64,000 bases of DNA. It comes from Spiroplasma endosymbiont of Amphimallon solstitiale. Its GTDB lineage: Bacteria > Bacillota_I > Bacilli_A > Mycoplasmatales > VBWQ01. Below, piece after piece: positions 11,229-20,646 of this stretch (its first letter is position 1; every line of letters begins with the position of its first letter). The position numbers and the translations under genes are program-made. Below the pieces are notes generated by a model that worked only from the letters and a program-made list of their open reading frames with translations, had not been told where the DNA came from and ran no database searches. The stretch is taken from the NCBI RefSeq assembly GCF_964030965.1, contig NZ_OZ034999.1, positions 1,178,001 to 1,242,000 of the forward strand, written 5' to 3'.

Positions 11229-12581
11229 TTACTTCCTTTCAAAATAAGGATTTATATCTGCACTTAAATTTCTAATATATGGTTCTATAGCATAATCAAA
11301 TGCATCACGTAAATGGTCATTACCCGCTAATGGTATTTGTTTAATACTTTTAGGGTCTCATACAGCCAATCTAAATTCATCTAATAATGCTTGTGCATTC
11401 ATACTAATATTTAAGCGTTCTGAAGCCATTAAAGCCAAATTCTTACCTATTCTAAACTCTAACCTTAACTTCACACAATCTTTAAAATATAGCCATGAAT
11501 TAACTTGATATTTAATTGCTGTATCATTTAACATTTCAATAAATGTATAATTACTAAAATCACAATATACAGTTAATCCATATTCATATAACAAATTATT
11601 TTCTTTTGCTAATTTAATATAAAACTCAACTACTAATCTTGCTAATTGTTTATTATCATAACGTACTAATTTATTTTCTATTTTTAAACAATCAATAACA
11701 TTAACAAATTTAAAATTATAATCAAAACCTATTAATAAACATGCTAAAGCATCATCTTTAAACCCATAATCTAATCCAGCACTAAATCTATAACTTGGTT
11801 GTAATAATCTACTAATCTTATGAATAAGATGTGAATATATTCCACCAGATTCATAACCTACTAAACCATGACTTCTTACTCTTGCAGATATCGGGTCTAG
11901 AACTTCTATTTCTAATAATTGATGTTTATCACTATCTTTTAAATGAGTATTTAATTTTCAATTTTGATAATGATAAATGGTATTATCAATAATAGTAAAT
12001 TGTTCATATTCATTAATAATTTGTTTTTCATTTTGTGGACAAGCATTTATAGTTTTTTTAATAAATTCATTTAAAATACTTCAAGGATTACAACTTTCAA
12101 TTTCTAATAATTGATTTGCTCCACGAATAGCATCTTTTAAATCTTGATAATCATTTTCAGTAATTTCATATCTTTCATCACTTCATATAATTACATAATC
12201 ATATAAATAATTACTTGCTAATCCAGTTAATTTAACATTACTATTATCTTGTGAATGTAAATATTTACAAGTTATTTTACTACCATTAAATTCAATAGTT
12301 TTTTTAGTTTCACTAATAATAAAATTAATTGATGGATATGTTGCTTTAATAATTTGTTTTAATTCTTGTCAACTATCATTTAATTGTTTTGACATATTAC
12401 GAATTAAATAAGCATGAATATTAATATTTTCTAACATTAATAAAATACCAAGAAATTCAATATCACTAAATGTTTTACCAGATTTACGACTACCTAATTG
12501 TTTAATTTTAGTAATATTTAAAGGTTGTTTTAAATACATTCTTTTAGCAATATCTAATAAATAACCAAAATTACTTAACAT
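11229..12581 (-). CDS. terL: Terminase large subunit
   Basis: 450 aa. Walker A-like GSRKSGKTFS at about residues 30-39, a Walker B-type YDYVIIWSDE near residue 130, and the C-terminal nuclease motifs SAGLDYGFKDDA (about 270) and VYCDFSNYTF (about 350). It powers DNA packaging and cuts the concatemer. It overlaps the end of the small subunit gene by 7 bases. The copy at 33364-34716 has the same length with few changes. Called phage TerL of PBSX/Terminase_3 type, subfamily uncertain. Confidence 0.92.
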
Positions 12582-12970
12582 TTATTCTTACCTTTATTTT
12601 CTAGATTAACTTGTATAAGGGCTGTATTATCATTACTTTTTATATCAATTTTTGTAGATAAATGATATTCTTTCACAAATGCTCTTTCTAAATATCATGC
12701 AGTATTATTTGCATTTACTTTTAAATATCTTTGTGTATTAATATGGCGTATTTGTAAATATGCTCAATTAATTTGTTGTAAAAAAGTATTTCTCTTTTTT
12801 TGTTTTCAACTATAAAGAGTATTTTCAGTAATATCTAAATAAATTAGCATACCAACTTTCGTAGGTATTTCATCAAACTCTTTACAATGAATAAAATAAT
12901 TTTCTAATGCTTCTCTTAATTTTGTAGCATCATTAAAAATTGTTCTTATTTTTATTTTTTCTTCTTGCAC
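12575..12970 (-). CDS. terS: Terminase small subunit
   Basis: 131 aa DNA-recognition subunit, first gene of the late operon. It contains a helix-turn-helix-like start (TKVGMLIYLDITENTLYSWK, residues about 29-48) common to TerS N-termini, followed by helices and a C-terminal tail. Start: the upstream ATG at 12988 overlaps AAAGGAGA, which is itself the ribosome binding site, so I use GTG at 12970. The homologue is at 32975-33370. Confidence 0.82.
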
Positions 12971-13130
12971 ATAAAAATCTCCTTTCATATGCTTTAAAAA
13001 ACGAAAAATTATGATATAATTAATATAATCTTTAAGTTAGAATTCGCTAGTAATAACTTATTAACTTTATTAATTACTTCATATATTTTTTTATTTAATT
13101 TTTATAATATAATTATAACAAAAAATAGCA

Positions 13131-13295
13131 TTATACTGCTATTTTTTTATTTTTTCTTCTTTTATTTTTAATTTTTTTTATTAAATAATCTATTAAACAT
13201 CACATAATACCTAGTCCTATTACACCTACACCTATCAATAATCATTTAGGGTCTTGGCCATGATGTTCAATATTTGTTAAGTACTGTCCTATCAT
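13131..13295 (-). CDS. 54-aa membrane protein
   Basis: One membrane segment (LLIGVGVIGLGIMWCLIDYLI, shown as its core, residues about 19-38) followed by a lysine/arginine-rich tail. It occupies the position between the transposase and TerS that in copy 1R holds a different, 139-aa membrane protein (32392-32811). A weak hairpin (AAAATAGCA/TGCTATTTT, 13122-13148) at its end could terminate transcription. Function unknown. Confidence 0.6.
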
Positions 13296-13354
13296 TTTTT
13301 ATTTTCCTTTTCTATTTATATTTTTCTTTATTGTACATTATTTTATTAAAAAAG

Positions 13355-13382
13355 AAAAGATAACTAATAAAAGTTATCTTTT
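13355..13382. terminator. Bidirectional hairpin between divergent genes
   Basis: Perfect 11-bp stem AAAAGATAACT / AGTTATCTTTT with a 6-base loop and A/T runs on both sides. It lies upstream of both neighbouring genes, so it does not end either of them. The same hairpin occurs at 32305-32332 beside the other transposase. It may isolate the divergent promoters from read-through or mark an element end. Confidence 0.7.
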
Positions 13383-13390
13383 AAACGTAA

Positions 13391-13405
13391 ATAGAATTTG
13401 CAGTT
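13391..13405 (+). repeat. Transposase-flanking direct repeat, left pair, copy a
   Basis: ATAGAATTTGCAGTT occurs here and at 14830-14844, 111 bases upstream and 126 bases downstream of the transposase gene. The right transposase has its own pair with a different core (AACTTGAAAATTCTAT in that orientation). Confidence 0.8.
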
Positions 13406-13515
13406 TATTTTATCGTTCTTTAATATTATACTCTAAAACCAAACATTTTTCAACAATATTTTAATAAATTTGATATATTTAAGGTGCGAAAATAAATATA
13501 GAAAGGTATTAAAAA

Positions 13516-14703
13516 ATGTTTAGTTTTAAAGAATTTCTAAAATCTGAAATCACTAATATTTTAGCAAAATATTTTCAAAAAATCCATGATTTTGATGAAT
13601 ATTTTTTTCAAAATAGAGATAAAAATCAATATAAAGTTGCTTGAACCTGTAATAGAACAGTAAATACTCCAATTGGAATTGATACTTTTAGACAAAGAGT
13701 TTATTGAGATACAATTAATAAAAAACATTATTATCCAATTTATGAAGAATTTGGTATTAAAAAAAGAGCAAGAATTACTAATGATTTATATTTTGAAATA
13801 TTAGATAATTTAATTGAAAATTTAATAAGTAAAAAAGGTTATTTTAATATTCAATCAGAATTTAAATATACTTCTTTTTCTAAAAATCTTATTTCAAGGA
13901 TTTTTAAAGATGCAAAAATTCCAAAATTAATACCAGAACAAAAATTTAAAGTATTAGATAATCAAAAATTAAATATATGTGCAGATGATGCTTATATAAC
14001 TTGTTGAGATGAAAATGGTTTAAAACAGCAATATTGTTGTAGACTTTTAACTTTTAATCTTGGTAGAAAAAAAATTTATTCATATAGAAATAAATTAGAC
14101 AAGAAAATAACTTCATTTATGTTATTTAAAACTAATAATGCACCAAAACAAGAAGAATTACATAATTTTACAATGCAAACTATTAATAATCATTATGATA
14201 TTAAATTAAATATATTTGCTATTAATTGAGAATATAATAATTATAATTTAGTAGTTGCTGGTGATGGGGCATTATGAATTAGAGCAATGGCTAGTTGATT
14301 GGGTTGTTATTATATTTTAGATAAATATCATGCTTATAGTTATTTATGAAAATCTTTTGTTAATGTTCGTGGTAAACATCAAAAGAAAGCACTTGATTGA
14401 ACAAAGTATTTAGATGTAACAACTACTTTTTCAAATGGTAATTATAATGGATTAATTACTATTTTAGAAAATAATCATAATAAAGTTACTAAAAAAACTT
14501 ATAATTATTTTAAAAATAATGAACAAGGAATTATTAATCAAAATGCTGATTGAAATATTGGATGTTCTGCTGAAAGTGATGTTTATCATTTTTTAAAATC
14601 TTTAACTAATGGAGCAAAAATATATCATCATCAAACATTAAATAATATGTTAATAGCAAAAGCAAATTATTTAAATGCTAGAAGTTATTTGAATAGTACT
14701 TAA
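13516..14703 (+). CDS. ISLre2 / Mbov_0401-like transposase, copy L
   Basis: 395 aa. Recognised from the UPF0236/ISLre2 (Mbov_0401 family) pattern: N-terminal NLISKKGYFNIQS region, acidic residues in CADDAYITCWDENG, then VVAGDGALWIRAM followed by YYILDKYHAYSYLWK, and a C-terminal GCSAESDVYHFLKSL block. These give the D...D...E arrangement expected of this DDE-type family. It stands divergent from the phage-1L late operon and reads toward phage 2. I infer it integrates or mobilises the phage, because no tyrosine or serine integrase is present. RBS AGAAAGGTATT before the ATG. Confidence 0.8.
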
Positions 14704-14829
14704 TAAGTTAAAACTTCATATTTTTAAAACCTAATTTTAAGATTAGTATTTTTGTGTTATTTAAATGTAATTTTGAAATTATATTTTTAACTATTTATAC
14801 ATTTTATGATATAATTTAATTAACAAATC

Positions 14830-14844
14830 ATAGAATTTGCAGTT
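14830..14844 (+). repeat. Transposase-flanking direct repeat, left pair, copy b
   Basis: Second copy of ATAGAATTTGCAGTT. Its surroundings (AATTAACAAATC before, ATATTGT.AATGTTA after) are conserved, in inverted orientation, at 30842-30880. These matches stop abruptly on the phage-2 side. Confidence 0.8.
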
Positions 14845-14864
14845 ATATTGTTAATGTTACTCAT

Positions 14865-15095
14865 AATTCTAAGGGTTAATCTCATACGTCCTTGTCAAAG
14901 TTACGAAATAATTAATTATTATATTAGTAACTTATTTCCAAAAATGAATTATTTGAAAAATAATGAAAATTAGACAAAATTACTCTCTTTAACCCTTAAA
15001 TTTATATTCGACGTATTTTAAAAAATATACATTTAAAAAAAATTATTCTCAAACTTATTAAGGAAAAAGACAAGAAATAATCTTGTCTTTTTTTG
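14865..15095 (+). ncRNA. Candidate pseudoknotted RNA with terminator
   Basis: No open frame. Helix A TAAGGGTTAA (14870-14879) pairs with TTAACCCTTA (14989-14998); helix B ATACGTC (14884-14890) pairs with GACGTAT (15010-15016), crossing A and so forming a pseudoknot. A third helix AAGTTAC/GTAACTT (14898-14904/14927-14933) sits inside. An intrinsic terminator AAAGACAAGA/TCTTGTCTTT plus T run closes the unit at 15066-15095. Family not recognised. A regulatory or packaging RNA is possible. Confidence 0.55.
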
Positions 15096-15149
15096 TAATT
15101 GTAAAATTTTAAAATTTTTAATAAACCTCTTTAGCACTATTATCAACAC

Positions 15150-15410
15150 GTGTTAAGGAATTAAAAAAGTGAACCACAACACAGTTGTTCAAAATAGTGG
15201 CTAGCATGTGGACTTGCATGAATAAATAATAAGTGGATGATGCCTAATAAATTATACTAACCATTTAATGGTAATTCTTGGGGTGGGAGCGAATTGGAAA
15301 CTAGTATATATAGACCTGTTGTAGGGACCTATTGTATTAATTCTATTCTTTATTTAACCAACCTTGCCACTACCAAGTGAGCAAGTGTTGGTTTTATTTT
15401 TTATTTTTTT
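15150..15410 (+). ncRNA. Candidate structured RNA ending in a strong terminator
   Basis: About 260 bases without a gene and visibly richer in G and C than its surroundings. It includes short hairpins (ACCATTTAATGGT near 15263) and GAAC...GTTC pairings. It ends in a terminator hairpin AACCAACCTTGC / GCAAGTGTTGGTT (15356-15393) followed by T-rich sequence. Base composition and the terminator suggest an independent small transcript on the plus strand. I recognise no known RNA family. Confidence 0.45.
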
Positions 15411-15425
15411 TTGAAAAATTTTTTT

Positions 15426-15570
15426 GGGCGAGAAAATAAATTTCAAACTTGTAAAAAAAATTGAGCGGTGCCGGTTCAATTAAAATATTAATTTGTTTAA
15501 CACAAATTAAATAAATATTGAATCGAATGCCTTAATGTTTTTTAAAATTTCACAATTTATTTTTGAGCCC
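15426..15570. other. Long imperfect hairpin upstream of phage-2 early genes
   Basis: Outer stem GGGC (15426-15429) with GCCC (15567-15570), a small internal loop that could form tandem G-A pairs (GAG against TGA), then AAAATAAATT / AATTTATTTT (10 bp). Inside, GGTTCAAT pairs with ATTGAATC and TTAATTTGT with ACAAATTAA. The nested pairing covers nearly the whole region between 15410 and the first gene. It could be a leader RNA of the early operon or a replication site. Confidence 0.5.
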
Positions 15571-15678
15571 AGAATTGCTGGAATGAATAAAACGAATAGT
15601 AGTAGTATTAATAATCTAAAAATCAAAATATATGTTCTTTATGCTAGAAGCAACAGAACATATTAGGAAAGGATTATT

Positions 15679-16197
15679 ATGCAAATAGAATTTAAAAAAG
15701 AACAAATTATTAAAGATAAACCACAATCTATTCTTATTGATTATGTTGAATATAAATTATCACTTCCAAAATGAATGATTAAAAATAATTCTTTTATTGT
15801 TGATAATAATTACACATATTGAGTTTTTAATTTAGGCAATATTAAAAGAGAATTAAGTGGTAATGAATTAATAAAATTATTAGAACCATATATTTCTGAA
15901 CAAAAAATAACTGTTAATAAACCAACTGCTCCAAAAGAATACTATCTTAATGATATAAAACTTGAACCACTAACATTTTATGAACAGCATAATAGTTGAT
16001 TTATGGGTGAAATAACTGATAACAAAACAAACATTACTAATCCTTGTTTTAAATATAACATTACGTGAGAAGAAAACAGAAAAGGCTTTAAAATAAATAA
16101 TCCATGTAATAAGAATGACTTAGCAATTAATTATATAGTTACTTCTTATAAGGAAAGTTCAACTCATAATGAAAAAGTATTTTTGTTGAACATGTAA
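15679..16197 (+). CDS. Phage-2 early protein, unknown
   Basis: 172 aa, first gene of the phage-2 operon, with site AGGAAAGGATTATTATG. Soluble, mixed charge, no motif I know; two cysteines near residues 119 and 142. It overlaps the next gene by 29 bases, which fits a tightly packed phage early operon. Confidence 0.65.
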
Positions 16198-16339
16198 ACA
16201 AAATAAATTAGATTATTTATTCTTTAATACTAATGATATAAAAACAAGAAAATATTTTTTAAGAGATAAAAATAGTAAAGCAATTTGTTATGACTGTATT
16301 TTAAATATTAGGTTAAGTAGGAGGTATAAATATGGATAA
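16169..16339 (+). CDS. Phage-2 small zinc-ribbon protein
   Basis: 56 aa with two CxxC pairs (CWTCK at residues 6-10 and CYDC near 41-44), one of them containing a TGA tryptophan. Overlaps both neighbours. A protein of the same plan is encoded by phage 1 at 50490-50678 (CSYC...CIYC), so both phages keep this small zinc ribbon at the start of their early regions. Probably nucleic-acid binding; role unknown. Confidence 0.65.
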
Positions 16340-16634
16340 ACAAAAACCATTTTCTTATAAAGACCAAGAAATTATTAATGAATATAATAAAAAACGTAGT
16401 AAAGAAATAACAGAAGAACATTTAAATAATATAAAAAAATTAAGAGCAGATTTTAAAAAAGAAGAATTTAATGAATATAAGGAAAATTTAATTTGTTCAT
16501 TAAATATATTTTTAGGTCATTATATAGAACAATACAAAAAAGAAGAAGATACATTTTATTTAAATCAATTAAAAGGTTCAATTGATACTATTAAATTCTT
16601 AATTAATAAAATAGAATCCGAAGAATTTGATTAA
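16332..16634 (+). CDS. Phage-2 early helical protein, unknown
   Basis: 100 aa, lysine- and glutamate-rich, predicted mainly helical (EEHLNNIKKLRADFKKEEF). Site AGGAGG seven bases before the ATG. Two bases separate it from the resolvase gene. No family recognised. Confidence 0.65.
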   Translation: MDKQKPFSYKDQEIINEYNKKRSKEITEEHLNNIKKLRADFKKEEFNEYKENLICSLNIFLGHYIEQYKKEEDTFYLNQLKGSIDTIKFLINKIESEEFD

Positions 16635-16636
16635 TA

Positions 16637-17074
16637 ATGCAATATGACTTAATTATTGGGATTGACCCTGCTGGAATTGGCAATAATGGAATTGTTATAT
16701 ATTCAAATGAAACAAATAGGATTATTTATACGGAAACATTCAACACAACACATGTTTTTGAAAGTAAAAATCGTTTTAAAAGAATACTATCGATAATTAA
16801 AGAACAATTTTTTGATAAAAAAATATTAGTTATTGTAGAAAATTTCTTTTTAAGTTCAAAACAATTATTAACTAATCCATTAGCAACTCCTAAAATTATT
16901 GGTGCATTAATGGTATTAGTAGAAGATGTTATGAACTGAGATTATTCAGAAAGTGAACCAAAAAATAAAACTAAAATAGAAAATTATAAAGGAAATATAA
17001 AATTTACAAAACATGAACAAGATGCATATAAGCATATTCAATACTATTTAAGGAATTATAAAAATGAAAGATAA
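16637..17074 (+). CDS. RuvC-like Holliday-junction resolvase
   Basis: 145 aa. RuvC fold signature: first strand IIGIDPAGIGNNGIVIY with the catalytic Asp (residue 9), second acidic residue in ILVIVENFF (Glu, about residue 66), and the C-terminal pair in KHEQDAYKHI (about residues 128-134). Phage RuvC-like enzymes cut four-way junctions formed during recombination or before packaging. It overlaps the next gene by 11 bases. I did not find a counterpart in phage 1, which carries RecT and a nuclease instead. Confidence 0.75.
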
Positions 17075-17357
17075 AGCCAATTATGTCAAATTAACAGTAA
17101 AACTAAGTAACACTATTGAAGCAAAATATTACGAAAAAGGTAATAAAGAATTATATTATAGTGTTCGTGGTCAATGAAATGGTTTAAACTATGTTACTTT
17201 AATTTTTAACAACCCAAAATTTTATAGACGATGTATTTTATTAAACAAAAATGATGAAATTTTAGTAACTGGTCAAATTTTTAATACTTTAAATATTCCT
17301 AAAAATCGTGCATTTTGTTCAATTAATGTTAAATGATTTAAAAAATGAAAAGAGTAA
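17064..17357 (+). CDS. SSB-like (OB-fold) protein, tentative
   Basis: 97 aa. Pattern of short beta strands with aromatic residues (YYSVRGQWNGLNYVTLIF) and NDEILVTGQIF, as in small OB-fold single-strand DNA-binding proteins, where the second motif resembles the GDxVxVxGxL strand. It sits next to the RuvC-like gene, consistent with a recombination/replication module. The fold call is inference; no acidic C-terminal tail is present. Confidence 0.45.
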
Positions 17358-17360
17358 AAA

Positions 17361-17522
17361 ATGATATTATGAAAAATTTTATTAATAGTACTAATATTAA
17401 TAACATCTATAACACTAATAATATTTTTAATATTTATTATTAAAGAATTAAAAAATGAATATAAAGTATTAAAAATATTAAGTGAAATTGCTAATCAAAT
17501 TAAAAATAAGGAGAATAATTAA
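17361..17522 (+). CDS. Phage-2 small membrane protein
   Basis: 53 aa with one N-terminal membrane segment (ILLIVLILITSITLIIFLIF) and a charged helical tail. Stop and next start share bases (TAATG). The phage-1 counterpart by layout is the 60-aa single-pass protein at 50305-50487, although there the membrane segment is C-terminal. Confidence 0.6.
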
Positions 17523-17758
17523 TGATAATATTGCCTACTTTATTTGAAAATAAAGATGAAATTGAAATATTATCACCATTTCCAAAAGCAATTCATACAA
17601 GTAATGATATTAGAGCAATTATTTTAAGACAATATCCAAATGTTAAATCAAAACACATAATTGTTTCTGACCCCGAAAGTAATGTTGCATTAATAGTTGG
17701 TGATAATGATATTTATCAAGGTTGAATTAAAGTAACAATTAAAAAATTAGAAAATTAA
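17522..17758 (+). CDS. Phage-2 early protein, unknown
   Basis: 78 aa, ends KVTIKKLEN with one internal TGA Trp. The LIVGDN stretch near residue 58 resembles LIIVGNN in the phage-1 85-aa protein at 47248-47505, which lies just behind the hammerhead; weak similarity only. Function unknown. Confidence 0.6.
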
Positions 17759-17769
17759 AGGAAAATAAA

Positions 17770-17952
17770 ATGATTAATGATTATGAATGACTATGATATT
17801 GTGATAGTTATGGTTGTAAAAATAACAATAGTAATCAAGAAATATATGTTTGCTCAATTAAAAAAGATACAAAATTAGGATTATGTAAAACTCATTTTAA
17901 TAATTACAAAAATATAACAATTGATTATGTTATTGAAATTAAGGGAGAATAA
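17770..17952 (+). CDS. Phage-2 small Cys/His protein
   Basis: 60 aa with CDSYGC, a further Cys in YVCSI, and a C-terminal LGLCKTHFNNY, a C-x4-C ... C-x2-H arrangement that could bind zinc. The protein at 52290-52463 has the same pattern (CQSKNC ... FLCKNHAINL), so this is a shared phage gene. Confidence 0.6.
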
Positions 17953-17956
17953 ACAA

Positions 17957-18070
17957 ATGCAAAAGGAAAAAATTAAAATTAGAAATTATGAATTTGAATT
18001 AAATTCTTATGTAGTAGATTCCTTATTAGATGTTATAAGAGAACTGATAAAAACAAATAAAGGAGAATAA
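17957..18070 (+). CDS. Phage-2 37-aa protein
   Basis: Very short frame between two well-supported genes, ending one base before the next ATG with its own GGAGAATAAA spacing. Charged N-terminus, then a helical VVDSLLDVIRELIK segment. Supported mainly by its exact fit in the operon. Confidence 0.4.
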   Translation: MQKEKIKIRNYEFELNSYVVDSLLDVIRELIKTNKGE

Positions 18071-18071
18071 A

Positions 18072-18890
18072 ATGCCAAACGAAAATCCACAATCAAATTA
18101 TACTTTAACTAAGTTAATAAGAACTGGAATAAGTCCAATTTGTGCAATGATAGGTACAAGTGCTTATTATGGTCAAGTAATTACAAATCCAGTATTAGGT
18201 TCAATTAATAGTTTATTATTTGGTAAAAAATTAGGTTTAGATATATGAAATTTAAATCAAAGACCAAATACTAAAACTAAATTAATTAATAGTTCTAAAA
18301 AAATTATTTTAGGTTTAGGAACAATTGGTTTAGCAAATTATAGTAAATGAACAGAAAATAATATTAATCCTATTATTCCAACAACACCAATTCCAATAAC
18401 TACTACAACTACAACAGAAGGTCCTCCATGATTATTATTAAATAAACAAGAACATCAGTCATTAATGGATTGAGATACATATATTAGTTTAAATGCTTAT
18501 GGTATTTCAAATATTATTAGTGGAATTCTAGAATTAATACCTAATAGGTTTCAAAATATAAGAAAGATAGCAAATATGGGTACTGGTGGGTGTTTGATTT
18601 TAACTGGTGTAGCAATGGGTATTAATAATGATTTTAATAATGCTTATGCAATTCCTACTATTGTTGCTGGTGCTTCTGAAATTATTCATAATTTACTTCC
18701 AATAGAAACAAATCATAATAAAGAAATGCAAGAAACTTTATTTACAAATGAAACTGCAAGATTAATTAATGATAATAGATTCACAATTAATAGTGAAACA
18801 AGTAGTCAATATGGAAGCGATTTACATGAAGTACCATTAAATAATGATAATGCTTCATTAACTTGAGATTATAATCACATGAGTTTATAA
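18072..18890 (+). CDS. Phage 272-aa membrane protein (phage 2)
   Basis: 272 aa, same length as its phage-1 homologue at 46313-47131. Hydrophobic segments near residues 10-60 and 165-215, with a Thr/Pro-rich linker (TTTTTTEGPP, about 112-121) between them; the strongly conserved C-terminal third ends in WDYNHMSL in both. In phage 2 it opens the structural operon; in phage 1 it ends the opposing early operon. Possibly a virion or entry membrane protein, not assignable to a family. Confidence 0.7.
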
Positions 18891-18906
18891 AGGAGGTGAA
18901 TAATTT

Positions 18907-19065
18907 ATGAATAAAGAAAAATTACTTGAATATTATGATGTTAAATTAAAACAACATGAAAAAGATTTAGAAGACATACGACTAAATGAACGTTTAATTG
19001 CAAATCTTTTAATGGATGCAAAATGTATAATTGAAAGAATTAATAAAGGTGAATTTGATGAATAA
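18907..19065 (+). CDS. Phage 52-aa helical protein
   Basis: 52 aa, starts MNKEKL and ends GEFDE; a phage-1 gene at 47808-47966 has the same length and the same ends (MNKEKL ... GEFDND), so the two are homologous. Strong site AAAGGAGGTGAATAATTT. No function recognised. Confidence 0.65.
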   Translation: MNKEKLLEYYDVKLKQHEKDLEDIRLNERLIANLLMDAKCIIERINKGEFDE

Positions 19066-19105
19066 TCAAAAATAAACAATAAATAATTGAAAGGAAAATA
19101 TTCAA

Positions 19106-19294
19106 ATGAAAGAATTTTTACATGAATTAATAATTATTGGAACAAGTGTTGGAACATTAATTTGCAGAGAAATTATTGTTTTATTAAAAAGATTTATCAC
19201 AATTCCAAAACATGTTAGAGCAAATAACAAAATTATTAAACATCAAAAAAAATTAGCAAAATTAAATGAAAAGATTAATAAAGGAGAAAAATAA
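19106..19294 (+). CDS. Phage-2 62-aa membrane protein
   Basis: One membrane segment in the first 28 residues and a basic helical tail (KHQKKLAKLNEKINK). This matches the plan of the phage-1 68-aa protein at 46073-46279 (KKQNKINKLQSKLNS). A holin-like role is possible from size and topology only. Confidence 0.6.
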   Translation: MKEFLHELIIIGTSVGTLICREIIVLLKRFITIPKHVRANNKIIKHQKKLAKLNEKINKGEK

Positions 19295-19295
19295 T

Positions 19296-19481
19296 ATGAC
19301 AAAAATCGAATTTAATGAAAAATATAGAAAACAAGATATCAGTATTGATAGAGATTTTGATTTACATATTGATAATTGTTTTAAATTTTCTGATATTGAT
19401 ATATTAGAAAATGCAGTTAATGATTATAAAAAACTAATAAGTGAAATGCCAGAATTAGTTAAAGATTGATTATTGGGATAA
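19296..19481 (+). CDS. Phage-2 61-aa protein before scaffold
   Basis: 61 aa (MTKIEFNEKYRKQD...), resembling in start and size the phage-1 74-aa protein (MTLKEFNKKYENIK) that also lies in the scaffold/capsid block. Ends WLLG after a TGA tryptophan. Start ATG at 19296, one base after the previous stop. Function unknown. Confidence 0.65.
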
Positions 19482-19498
19482 GATTAGGAGAATGTTAA

Positions 19499-19876
19499 AT
19501 GTTAGAAAATGAAAATAATGTTCAACAAACAACTGAACCTTTAACTGAAAACAATGCTTCTTCACAAGAAATAGAAAATAAAGTTAATGAAGCAGAAAAT
19601 AAGTTAAATAAACTTAATCAAGAAATTAAAGAAAAAGAAATGATTAATATATTTAAAAAATATCAAGTTAAAACTGAATTTTATGATTATTTAAAATTTA
19701 AAACTAATAATCTAGAAAATTCAAAAATTGAAGAAACTATTAAAAAAATGATTAAAGAACAACCAGTATTTAAAGAAACAATTAATACAGGTGGCAATAA
19801 ACAAATAATTATTAATAATAAAACAAATGATAAAGAAAATTTTTTAATTAATTATAAAAAGAAAAATTATTTATAA
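19499..19876 (+). CDS. Phage-2 scaffold-like protein
   Basis: 125 aa, acidic and coiled-coil rich (NKVNEAENKLNKLNQEIKEK, residues about 28-47), directly before the capsid gene: the same layout as the phage-1 scaffold. Site TTAGGAGAATGTTAA. It ends in a lysine-rich tail, as scaffolds often do where they bind the capsid. Confidence 0.7.
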   Translation: MLENENNVQQTTEPLTENNASSQEIENKVNEAENKLNKLNQEIKEKEMINIFKKYQVKTEFYDYLKFKTNNLENSKIEETIKKMIKEQPVFKETINTGGNKQIIINNKTNDKENFLINYKKKNYL

Positions 19877-20646
19877 ACGAAAGGAAGAAATAAAATGTCA
19901 GTACCATTTAATCAAAATTTAGACAATACAGAGAGATTAGTAGAAGCGCCAGAATTTATAGAGTTTTTTAAAATTTCAAATAGTCCATGGGCAAACTTTT
20001 TCCCTACTGAAATTGTTGACTCAGTAAATATTGAGTTTATTGTTAAAAAACCAAAAAAACCAGAAGTAAAAATTATTGCTTGAGATGATAAAAGTAAAAG
20101 ATATGAATTACCATATGTTGATACAGATAAAATTAGTAAAAAAATAACTAAAAAATATCTTGCAGGAGAAATTATTGCAGATGTAGATTTAAAAGCAAAT
20201 AATGGACAAAATTTATTAGATAGTATGCAATATGAAGTTGCAAATGATTTAGCAGATAAATTGGCAATTGATGATACACAAGCAATTGCAAAATTTGCTA
20301 CTAAAATCGATATTGAAGATACAACACCAGTAGGCTATTTAAAATCAATGTTATCTGCTTGAAATACTTTGTTTCAATTTAGAAACATTGCAAATAGTAA
20401 ATTTTTTATTACTAATGGTCTTTATGATAGTTTAGTTTATTTAGCAGATAATAAAGGTTTAATTACCGATAATCAGTTGGCACAACAATTACGTTTAAAT
20501 GGAAATAATTTATATGTAAAAGGTGTATTATGTGAAATCGTTCTTGATGACTATATGATTTTTACTAATGATAAAAATGAACAACAATTAATGACCTTTA
20601 TTTTAACAACACCAAGAGCGATGAAAAGATACATGATAGAAAATAC

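Noticed and set aside
14865-15660. Another hammerhead or other known self-cleaving ribozyme in the phage-2 leader.
   Set aside because: CTGATGA is absent and no matching core could be assembled; only generic structure is supported.
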